A stretch of DNA of 64,000 nucleotides from Triatoma infestans (lineage: Eukaryota; Arthropoda; Insecta; Hemiptera; Reduviidae). Below, piece after piece: positions 14,001-22,021 of this stretch (within the stretch, counting starts at the first letter, position 1; every line of letters begins with the position of its first letter). Below the pieces are notes generated by a model. That model was not told where the DNA came from. It searched no databases and was given only the letters and a program-made list of their open reading frames with translations. The translations under genes were made by a program, and so were the position numbers. The stretch lies in assembly GCA_011037195.1 (NCBI GenBank), contig JAAEAF010006521.1:1-64000 (forward strand), written 5' to 3'.

Positions 14001-17000
14001 GTACAAGGATTGCGCCCTACATATCGTAAACTTCGTCTTGAATTTATTGCAATGATGGATGTTCAATTGTCAGAAGATCCAGACTTTCTAACGAATATTT
14101 TCGGGAGGGCGAAATAAATTTACCAACAATGGCATCATAAGTGGCACCATCTGGGCCGAAGAAAATTCCCGAGACACATACTCACTCGACATCAAATGTC
14201 TTAGGGATTTTCCCGGGAAAATTTATTTTTTTTGGAGGGGAACAGTTAGAAACTTCGCTCTAAAATAGTACTTCAGTTCAACATATGGTTCTGCCACCAC
14301 TGTAATATACATTAAAAACATTCCTAGAATTCCAAATTTGAAGTAAATCGATTAACCACAAGTATGATTTTGCAGAATTGGTTTTTGATTTTTTTGGAAT
14401 TATCTCGAAAACGACTATAACGATGTCATTTAAACTTGGAATACTAACTGCACAAATATAAACCTAACACTTTTAAAATGGTCTTCAAATCGTCAGGACT
14501 TAAAATTATAATGAGATGTTGAATAAGTGAATGGGTCCGCAATACTGGAAAACATCTGGTATTTTATCCGTCGTAAATTCATATTCATTTTCTTCCTGAC
14601 CGGTTTCGGATTTTCATCCATCGTCAGAGGAAATCAAGTTCCTGTAGAAGTTCACTTCAACGTAATGTTTCTGTTACACTCACACTTACCTTATAAACGT
14701 AACCTTATATCCTCCCCACATATATACACCCAACAAACCAACAAGAAGTGTGAGTGTAACAGAAACATTTGTGGAAGGCACCCTCCTTTGAAGGTGAAAA
14801 ATATTATTGAATATGTGAATGAATGAGTCCGCAATGCTGGATAACATCTGGTATTTTATCCGTCGTAGCATTCAGATTTCTTGTTTTCCTGAACTCTCTG
14901 CACGAACTTGATAAATTTGCTCTGACGCTGGTTGAAAATCCGTAACCGGTCAGGAATACAAGAAATATGCATGATACGCCGGATAAGATACCAATACAAA
15001 GTATTATTTTGTTGTATTATAAAAGTACGATCAAGCTATTATATGATCATATGGTAATTATTAACGAATGTGAGAGTGGTATAAAAAATAAAATTAGTTT
15101 CTTCTTTTTCAAAAAGAACTTTTTATTAACCCAACACATTTATCATATTTTTCTGCAAATAATTGTTTTTAGGTGGTTCTGAGGTATCTGAAACGTTAAA
15201 ATTTAAAACTATTTTTTCAATATTATTGGCGCTCACTACAATGTAATAATCATTCTCTACCTGTCTCGATTGGTAGGTAGGTACTTGTTCTCCACAGCAC
15301 CTATATATTTTTATAATAGGACAAATGAGTTAAATTTGATATTTTAAGAAATTTTCTTAACTTTCTCTTACTCCAAAATTGCCCATGCTTCAAATTTTCA
15401 AAATTGAGCTTTCACCGAAAATATAACATATTTGGAATATAATGCGTGTGTGTGTGTGTGATAGCCAAACATTCAATATAAATTCTAGTAAGAAGAAAAT
15501 TTGTCTTAATTTTGTGACAATTTCATTTCGAGATATGCTAAAATGATGGATTTATCAATTGAAACATTAGCTTATTCTGTTGTGTTGGATTCCCTTAATT
15601 TGAGTACTCTATGCTTCAGAAGGTGAAGAGCAGAACTTATTTTCCTCTTCAAACTTATTCATTATATAGATTGTCCTGAATTGCTGGAATTAATCGATTT
15701 CCATGTTCCTACAATAGTTACTCGAACAAACCTGTGTTTCTAAAAATTATTATTCAATAAAATATTCCCAATCTTCTTCCATACCTGGACTTATGCCCCT
15801 TGGAAACAGTATTTCTAATGAATATGACCTCTTCCTGCCAGAATTAATGAAATTTAATGCCAGCAGTAGTCATTAATTAGTTATACTGGATATTTGCATT
15901 TATAATAGTCTGTTACTTTTATTAGTTATAATATATTAAATAGTTATTGTAATATTATAGTTTCCCTTTAATAGTATAGTCTGTAGTTCATGTATAAAGT
16001 CAGATTCATTTATCTCTTTTATTTTGTACGCTCTCCCTTTAATCTAGTTTTTAATTGGTTATTCTTATTATTAAATTCATAGTTTTATGGACTTTTTACT
16101 ATATTGTCTTTTATATTTGTATATGTTTTTGTTTATTGTATTTGTCTAAATACTATTATTTTTATATTCCTACTTTTTATATATTCTAATGTTTGTTATT
16201 TTATATGTTCTATTTGTTTTTATTCTTTTATATCTGTACTTTGTCTATAATTCTTATAGTGATTGTTTTGTTTGACGAGATAATTAATTATAAATGAATG
16301 TACCCTGTATGTATAAATAAATAAATAAATACCCTGAACAGAGTATCATTTATATTTCTGTCCTATACAATGTGTAATTACTGATGTAATGAAAACATTG
16401 TGGCTAACATAAATCTTAAACTTATATTTTATTTTTAAATATTTGTTACATCTTTTGATTAGATCAATTGAAATTTTTTAAAAAAATTTATGAATGTTAT
16501 TTTACAAATAAATTTTATTAACAGTTATATGTCAGATCTCTGATGGAAGGATCATTTGATGATAATATATGGATAATCGAAGAACATGATCCTCTTATGG
16601 AAAAATTAACAAAAGTAGAGATATTAAATCTAGGTGGATGGGCAGGTGATCCAGAAATATTGGAAACAGCAAAAGAATGTTTTTACTCATGGTATGAGTT
16701 TGGAGAAATGTTCGAACCTGATCTTATGATTGTTATTTTACGATATGGTAATGAAAAATATTTTTTTTCTTCTAATACGGACTATAATTGATACATATCT
16801 TACACTAAATGAATAATCTTAAATAATTGAAGTCTCCTTGAAATATTTATGCTCATTGTTGAATATGTGGATGGATCCGCAACGCTAGATGTCTGGTATT
16901 TTATCCGTCATTCTCTTTCATCCATCGTCAGAGTAAAGTTATCAAGTTTGTGTAGAAAGCTGACGTCAACTTAATGTTTCTGATATGCACTGCACTTTTT

Positions 17001-20000
17001 GGTTTCAAATTTATTATTGGTTAAATATACATGGAGAGTAATTTTCCAGAAGAAATTACTGCCTTCTTTTTCTATTTAACTAGTTCGGGAACTATAGTAG
17101 CTGTAGAACATTCATTCAAAATAAAATTAAGAAAATCTTATATCAGAAATAGTATGAAAGAAGAACATTTGAAATTCTATCTTCACTGGCAGTTGAACGA
17201 ACTTCATTCTTCAATCGTCAATCTGAATGTTTTATTTCTGATTTTGCCAATAAAATTATGAGAAGGAAGAATATATAATATGAAATTTTATATATATGCA
17301 TTTATTGAATAAAAATTAAAATAAATGTGAATAATATTTTATTAATATGGGGTCCTACAAATCCTAATTAGGCCACTGATTTCAACCAAAACTTTTGTCA
17401 TTATTTTCTATAAAAAAAAAAAAAATTAAATTATTTACTTTTTTTCAAATTTTACAATTAGGATTACATAGTGAAAAAAATTCAGAAATGTGGGCCAACG
17501 TTTTAAGGAGATTCAATGCATTGCCAAATTGTACTATGAAAGATGAGTGCTGGGCAGCACTTAGTTCTGCCAAAAATCCTGAACTTATTGAGAAGTATGT
17601 TATAACAAAATATACTTTCTTGAATATGTAGTTGGATCCGCAACGCTGGTTAAAATATGATTTTAGCCGTAATAGCAAGCTTCATTATATTAGTTCTGAC
17701 CGGATTCGAATCTCATCATCATCAGTGTAAGGTTACCAGTTCGTGTGTATAGAATTGGACGTCTACTTAATGTTTCTGCACACTTCACACAGTGTTAGAC
17801 ACCAAATTAAATAAAAGTCAACATCTACACACTAATTGATAGCCTTTCGCTGGATGAAAATCCGAAAACTGTCATAAGCAAGATAATGGTTGCATGCTAT
17901 GACGGATAAAATCATAGAGAAATACTTCCTTGTTTTACATATAAAATTTTTCATCAAAGTCAAATTATTTTCATTAGAAATGATAGTTTTTATTTATTTT
18001 TTTTTTTAAAGGATTTCAATTAACCGCTTTAAATATAATTGGAAGTAACTTGTAAAAAACAAAAACGGGTTTTAATTATTAACTAAATTTTCTTTCAGAC
18101 TAATTAATACTGAAAAAATGGAAAATTATTTCCAACCAGAAATAATGAATAAAAGATTTAAATCTCTCCTTGGAAATAATTATGCAATTGAACCATTATG
18201 GAATTTTATGAGGTTTTTATTAGTTCTTTATTTCCTCCAATTGTTCAGTTTTGAACTTTGTAATTATTAACTAATTAATTTTATTTTAAGGGAGCATGCA
18301 CAAGAATTCCTTAGCCAGAATTTAATTTTAAAAAATTGTTTTAGAAGTTTTGTCGTTAAATTTGCTTCGAAACTTGACACTGAGAGGCATCTTAAAGAGG
18401 TATTTTTTATTTTTATTTCAGATAAAAAAATAGATACGGCACAGCGGCAGTTGTGTGTTTATTTTATTTATTTTTTAATAAAATAAAGATTTGAGTGAAA
18501 TCTAATAATTTATTTAAGATGTTAAGATGAATTTTTCTTGATATTATAATGACATTTACATATTCTCTTTTAACTTTTCCATTTTTATATTTGAAGTTGA
18601 TAGATGAAATTATGGGAATAATTCAGGACTTTTAAACTGTGACATACCATCACCAAGTGTTGACCAACACTAAGTGTTACAACAGTAATTTACAACATTG
18701 AATACAGCGGTCGTAACGAACACCAAAAACATTTTATATAATTTATATATATAATTATTTTTTAAATAAATATATTACAGTCGGGTTACATGCTGGTAGA
18801 CAGCCTTGGCTCATTTCAATAGTCATTTCAATGTAATTACATTGCAGCCCAGAGGACAGCGTTAATAGCATTGAACGAATTCCAATTTTAATATTTTTTG
18901 AAATTTAACTTCTCAAATTTCGCAGAACTCCTTAAGATCAGATTTTTCAAAATAATCTTTTGGTATATAATTGTATCTGTGTAGTTAGCATTCAAAGCTT
19001 AAAGAAAATCATTGTAACAGTTTTGAAGAAACTATATCCAAAAACATTATTCTGTATAGAGGGACCAATTATCGGTTAACCAATTTTCTTCGAATTGAAA
19101 TTCAAGCAATATATCTAAAGGTATTAATAGGTGACATACATTATATTGAAGTAGTACTTTAAAAGAAAGCATGATGCCACCGTTACCTCAGAAACCCCAA
19201 AAATTCATTTTCCTGGGAAAATGTTTCAAATAAAAGTGATAGGTATTTATGTATGTACATAGTATACGGAGGTTTAAAGAAAATATACCGTTTCTCGTGA
19301 CATTTTTTTTGGAAAATTGAAGAGGTGAGGGTTTGATGAGTTGACAGTCAAACTTATCTCTTCCTATCTATTGAATAGATTGGCAGCGGAGTAAAGACTT
19401 TTCTCTACTGCAGATCAAGTAAGGTGTGCCTCAAGGGTCTATTATGGGACCTTTATTATTCTTGGTTTATATTAACGATCTACCGGCAATGTTTGACAAC
19501 GATGATATAATTAAGCCATACTTATATGCCGATAATTTTGGGGTACAAGTTAGAAATGCAGATAATACATCAGTTTAATAACTCCATTAAATCTATCATC
19601 GATTGGTGTGCTTCTAATAAACCAAGTTTAAACCAGAACAAAATAAAAGATATTAATATTAAATTAGGAAATTATATTCTGACTGAAAAAGCTATCAATT
19701 TCTTGGGTATTTTTTTAGATTCGAAATTGAACTGGACAGATCAAGTTAATAACGTCATGGGTAAAGTGTCTCGTGGAATCTATATTTTAAGAAAATTAAG
19801 AATGTCGGTTGACGTGAAAGCTTTAAAGTTGGTATTTTTTTTGCGTATGTTCGTAGCCATTTGTGCTATGGTGCTATAATTTGCGGTAATGCTGCCGAAT
19901 GTAAAAAAAAAAATTAAATTACAAACGAAGGTAATCACTTTGGGTTTAGATTCGAAAGTATCTTGTCGTTCTTTCATTAAAAGCTTGAACATAATGACAT

Positions 20001-20811
20001 TGCCAGCCATATTTATTTTTCAATGCCTCGTCTACATGAAGTGCAGCAATAAAGTCCAATTTCTATGTTTTTCGTAGGTTCATGATCATTTCACCAGAAA
20101 ACGAAATAATCTTGTCCAGAATAGAAAAACAGGGTGACAAAAGTTCATACCAGCTTCCATAGTTTTCAATCTCTTTTTACAACTGTTTACAAAGGAATAT
20201 GAAAAATAATCATTTGAAGTGTTTCAAAAATAATGTTAAAAAACTATTATTAGCTTATCCGCTGTATGAGATACATGAATATTTTAAAATTAAGGTTTTA
20301 TCTTGATAATTTTGTAAATTGACATTATAGTGTAACTTGACCTTACCAATAAGGATGTAGCTTTTTTCTGGCAATAATAAATAATTAAAATACACTCAAG
20401 GAACTTTAAAACACTTTCTGGTGAAAACCCAATTGCGAAAACTTGACAAGTTCGCAATACCTAAGAAAAATAAAAAAAAACAAGAAACGGTTGAAAATAT
20501 GATAGAAGAAGTGTAGCTTAATTTGTTTCAAATTAGATTATGATCATGCAAAACTTAATGATTAAAAATTACATTAAACAATAACAATCCTTTATTTATT
20601 CTAATGGTATTCTGAAATTTTTTTTAAACCATAGGTTGAAAGCTATATGAAATTATACGAACACTCTTCTGCACTGGAAAGAGTGATTGAATCTATAACC
20701 ATTAATATTAAATGGAAAATCGCATATTATGATGTTACTTGTGAATGGTTACATCTCTATGTCACAAATATAAGTACTCATGATGAAGAAGAAGAAGAAG
20801 AAGATGAATAA
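2097..20811 (+). CDS. M1-family aminopeptidase-like protein, catalytically degenerate (C-terminal 758 aa; 5' exons absent)
   Basis: Exons: 2097-2244, 2685-2946, 3800-3967, 4053-4150, 5852-5986, 10758-11044, 11809-11897, 11990-12114, 12218-12427, 16525-16747, 17462-17594, 18099-18212, 18291-18399, 20635-20811 (stop 20809-20811). All junctions are GT-AG and the frame holds throughout (2278 nt including one base completing a split codon). The first exon carries [11 protein letters not shown], the conserved M1 block before the catalytic domain. The C-terminal part follows the M1 beta-sandwich (AGYYRVNY) and helical ERAP1-like domain order. Key sites are lost: the GAMEN position reads PAVVY, HExxH reads YGIAH, and the catalytic Tyr position reads Phe (LVFKKS). 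The second zinc His and the third-ligand Glu (FWLKEAVAS) remain. The protein ends in an acidic tail, [10 protein letters not shown]. Full-length M1 enzymes usually have 150-250 more N-terminal residues, so signal peptide or anchor cannot be judged. Peptidase activity is unlikely; a binding or scaffold role is inference. Confidence 0.88.
2245..5851 (+). other. M1 introns 1-4 within the window
   Basis: The introns between exons at 2097-5986 include two long stretches (2947-3799 and 4151-5851). I see no coding signal, no clear transposon ends and no RNA gene in them. Confidence 0.5.
6465..6790 (+). repeat. Dispersed repeat family R, sense copy (degraded)
   Basis: It begins with the family head 'aggaagtactgcgattg', runs into 'tttttaccggaaata' and 'cctgagtgcgaaaaa', and reaches the 'ttccttttagttatcacca' block. 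It lies in the long M1 intron 5987-10757. Confidence 0.55.
6925..7560 (-). mobile_element. LINE 3' end relic
   Basis: The minus strand translates to a degraded non-LTR retrotransposon C-terminus. It includes a zinc-knuckle-like segment with [16 protein letters not shown] followed by HCLQYSDFR (about 7420-7340), the usual 'C..C...H...C' plus R pattern at LINE ORF2 ends. Several frames are needed. An A-rich tail of 'aataat' units (minus strand) lies near 6925-6945. It is an inactive insertion in the M1 intron. Confidence 0.6.
8180..8420 (+). mobile_element. LINE endonuclease (APE domain) fragment
   Basis: The frame from 8208 reads [15 protein letters not shown], then [15 protein letters not shown] and, at the end, KIDYIIIGH. 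This is the order of the AP-endonuclease domain of LINEs: the DxNA(r/k)VG motif, the 'L.F....L.i.NT' strand and the 'IDYI' strand. Only this part of the domain is seen, with no reverse transcriptase next to it. Confidence 0.6.
8535..9615 (-). pseudogene. gag polyprotein (Ty3/gypsy type), frameshifted and truncated
   Basis: The start at 9615 gives [15 protein letters not shown], then a strongly charged helix rich in E, K and D. A run of five QVQAEID heptads follows (residues about 50-85), suggesting a coiled coil. Next comes a capsid-like part ([25 protein letters not shown]). The frame breaks between about 8950 and 8870 and resumes with [19 protein letters not shown] and [17 protein letters not shown], again capsid-like. 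It stops near 8535 without a zinc knuckle. The order matches Ty3/gypsy capsids, and the copy cannot make full Gag. Confidence 0.75.
9361..9465 (-). repeat. 21-bp tandem repeat inside gag (five heptad units)
   Basis: The unit 'ttgaacctggtctatttctgc' differs little over five tandem copies. It keeps frame and encodes a heptad with a repeating I/V spacing, so the repeat lengthens the predicted coiled coil of Gag. Confidence 0.9.
9658..9675 (-). other. Primer-binding site matching tRNA-Leu
   Basis: Minus-strand TGGTGTCAGTAGTGGGAT lies two bases inside the LTR. It is complementary to the 3' end of animal tRNA-Leu(CAG), including CCA, with one mismatch as far as I recall that tRNA. Confidence 0.7.
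9678..10074 (-). repeat. LTR (397 bp) of the truncated retrotransposon
   Basis: Bounded by TGT...ACA (minus strand TGTAACGCAG at 10074 and AATGTTACA at 9678). It is next to the PBS, so it is the 5' LTR. It matches bases 1-391 of the window. Confidence 0.9.
12480..13036 (-). mobile_element. mariner-like transposase relic
   Basis: From the ATG at 13036 the minus strand reads [20 protein letters not shown], like the N-terminal helix-turn-helix of mariner-type transposases. A degraded middle part with stops follows. A C-terminal piece at 12670-12560 has HDNARSHT and, after a frameshift, [14 protein letters not shown], matching the second catalytic Asp region (HDNARPH) and the HPPYSPDLAP block. 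The third-Asp segment is missing. It lies in the M1 intron 12428-16524. Confidence 0.8.
13498..13590. repeat. (ATT)n-rich microsatellite, two blocks
   Basis: Runs of aat/att trinucleotides at about 13498-13530 and 13563-13586 with a short AT spacer. Confidence 0.85.
13885..14265 (+). mobile_element. Second mariner/IS630-type transposase relic
   Basis: The frame from 13926 reads [17 protein letters not shown], then [16 protein letters not shown] and DPDFLTNIF. This is the HTH-plus-linker that precedes the first catalytic Asp. After a frameshift near 14100, '[19 protein letters not shown]' corresponds to the FT..G..N....W..ENP segment. No conserved Asp triad is left. It is a different subfamily from the 12.5-13.0 kb copy, so a separate insertion. 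Confidence 0.6.
14340..14480 (+). repeat. Dispersed repeat family R fragment
   Basis: It carries 'attccaaatttgaagtaaatcgattaacc', then 'gattttgcagaattggttttt' and 'atttaaacttggaatactaac', in the same order as 56.2-56.35 kb. Confidence 0.55.
14521..15000. mobile_element. Hairpin-type repeat with inverted ends carrying hammerhead-like cores (family H)
   Basis: The left end ('gtccgcaatactgg', 'tctggtattttatccgtcgta', 'cctgaccggtttcggattttcatcc') recurs in inverse orientation at the right end ('gttgaaaatccgtaaccggtcagg' to 'gccggataagatacca', about 14930-14993). An inner perfect inverted repeat 'tgtttctgttacactcacac' lies at about 14668-14687 and 14749-14768. A nested second left end starts near 14813. 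No ORF of note is seen. Members recur at 16855, 17625 and 50893. Confidence 0.7.
14601..14644 (-). ncRNA. Hammerhead-ribozyme-like motif, copy A
   Basis: Read on the minus strand: stem I strand TTCCT (14642-14638), core CTGACGA (14637-14631), one extra T, stem II GGAT / loop GAAA / ATCC (14629-14618), core GAAA (14617-14614), palindromic ACCGGT including the first A-U pair, GTC cleavage-site-like triplet (14610-14608), stem I partner AGGAA (14607-14603). The order is that of a type I hammerhead with a minimal stem III. The unpaired T after CTGANGA departs from the textbook core. Activity is not shown. Confidence 0.5.
15320..15465 (+). repeat. Dispersed repeat family R, head fragment with (GT)n
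   Basis: It holds the family head ('tcaaattttcaaaattgagctttcaccgaaaatat' in order), followed by a GT run at 15444-15460, the position where the GT tract sits in other copies. Confidence 0.55.
15500..16331 (+). mobile_element. LINE 3' end relic with (AAAT)n tail
   Basis: The plus strand around 15580-15730 can be read (with frameshifts) as [26 protein letters not shown] and DFHVPT...TRTNL. This is the C-terminal order of insect jockey/CR1-like ORF2 proteins (L.TL..RR...L..LF.....ID...LL..I.F..P...TR). After an AT-rich 3' UTR the copy ends in aaataaataaataaata (16313-16331), a typical LINE tail. Confidence 0.6.
16850..16990 (+). repeat. Family H repeat, truncated left end
   Basis: 'gaatatgtggatggatccgcaacgct', 'tctggtattttatccgtc' and 'tcatccatcgtcagagtaaag' match the left end of the 14.5-15.0 kb element. 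The hammerhead-like core is cut: CTGACGA is kept on the minus strand, but the GAAA/CCGGTC part is lost. Confidence 0.65.
17622..17915. mobile_element. Family H repeat, full hairpin copy
   Basis: The left end 'gatccgcaacgctgg...gattttagccgtaatagca' and right end 'tgcatgctatgacggataaaatcat' are inverted partners. Both arms keep decayed hammerhead-like blocks: minus strand CTGATGA...GAAT...CCGGTC near 17700-17735, and plus strand 'ggatgaaaatccgaaaactgtc' (shown only as its parts GGAT, GAAA, ATCC, GAAA, GTC) near 17852-17873. It lies directly behind M1 exon 17462-17594, starting about 28 nt past the donor. Confidence 0.65.
18890..19330 (-). repeat. Dispersed repeat family R, antisense copy
   Basis: In reverse complement it shows the 'cgattttctttaaacctccgtatac' block, 'tttatttgaaacatttt', 'ggtttctgaggtaac' and the 'ggttaaccgataattggtcc' part found in other antisense copies (51.6-51.95 kb). 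Confidence 0.55.
19410..20310 (+). mobile_element. LINE reverse transcriptase relic (RT palm to C-terminus)
   Basis: Frame 1 reads [20 protein letters not shown] then YLYADN (19422-19535), the RT motifs before and at the active site, with YADD changed to YADN. After a frameshift the frame from 19526 gives [18 protein letters not shown] and [20 protein letters not shown], the post-palm and thumb blocks. The part after 19880 ([28 protein letters not shown], then [14 protein letters not shown]) is the C-terminal connector typical of jockey/CR1-like elements. It lies in the last M1 intron, sense strand, and is inactive. Confidence 0.8.
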
Positions 20812-20844
20812 ATGTACACATCGCCGGAGAACAAAGAGGAACAG

Positions 20845-20850
20845 AATAAA
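20845..20850 (+). terminator. Polyadenylation signal AATAAA of the M1-like gene
   Basis: AATAAA lies 34 nt past the stop codon, with a T-rich stretch downstream. This implies a short 3' UTR. Confidence 0.6.
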
Positions 20851-20859
20851 ATGTTTCCA

Positions 20860-22021
20860 TCACTTATTTTTTTTATTTGTATATCCTGTATTTTTTTTAA
20901 GTACATTCTTTTTCTGGTGTATGTGAAATATTCATGGTGCCTAAAAATATTTACTAGTTTAGCAGTTATTTTATATCGAAATCTTTGAATCAGAGCTTTA
21001 CAGTTTTTAAAAAGAAATTAAATGATTGCGTAGTAATGAACAAATATCACGGGGAAGTCCCCAACACCTAATAATATTTACGCTGGATGTATTCATTTTA
21101 CAATATAATCATTGAATAAAATTAGCCAAGTTTAAAATAGAAGGCTCTCAATAATAGTTAAAATTGAGGAATCAACCCATATTTTAAGCCTATATTTCTT
21201 TTTTAAACAAGCTGGATTCATTTTTTTTTTAAGCAAAATTTTCTTTAAAATTTCTGATTTAAGAGTTAAAAGATTCCCTCACCCCTCTCGCACAAAATAA
21301 TATATATCTATATTGTAGTGTTCATTGGAATTAGTAAAATGAAAAAAGAATTGACCATGGCTAAACTGCCGAGTTGTAACTTTTTTACTTTTACTGACGC
21401 TATAATTAAACATAATTAATATTACTATAATATATTTCAGTGTCGACATTAATTAATTATTAACGTATGAATCAAAGCTTATATATGTATATATATAAAA
21501 CATGAAAAATATTTTAAATTAATTAAAATGCTTTTACAGTGTAATTCGATTAAGTAGTTAAAACCTTTAAACCGTTTGATTACTTGGCGCTTGCCATGCC
21601 ATTGCTTTCGATGCAAACTGGTAACCAGAATGGCGGACGAAATATGTGCTACGGTTATTGTTTGTTGCATTTTTGACCTGTTATTTTATCCAGTTAACAT
21701 TAATAATTCGGGTTTAATATGATGACAAATAGAACATTCAATATGAACACAACCTCAGCATGTTTATATCGTGCAATGTTTATGTATTATTAGTGCCGTA
21801 ACTTAGGAAGTGATAGTTATATTTGTTTATTTGGTATCAAAACTCTAAGCTTAATGTATATTGTTTCAGTAAATATACTGACATAGCATCGGTTAAAGTA
21901 TGAGCTTTTTTAATATTTTTATTCAATTAATTTCAAGTCATTTTTTAGAATTAATTTCTGTTGTGTTATTTCCTTATCACAAAGCTAGCGTAGAAACACA
22001 ATTTCTTTTTCAAATTTCCAG
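20860..22021 (+). other. Intergenic region and WAPL 5' flank
   Basis: The region between the M1-like gene and WAPL holds no ORF of note. It presumably contains the WAPL promoter and first non-coding exon. The WAPL ATG follows a splice acceptor directly (…atttccag at 22021), so a 5' UTR intron is likely; a possible donor 'aaag|gtat'-like site is near 21895. A locally less AT-rich patch at 21585-21670 is a candidate for the transcription start. Confidence 0.4.

Noticed and set aside
14936..14951. Third hammerhead-like core (plus strand, right arm of the 14.5 kb element)
   Set aside because: Core bases are changed (CTGACGC, GTAA) and stem I and II have mismatches; counted as a decayed arm, not a motif of its own.
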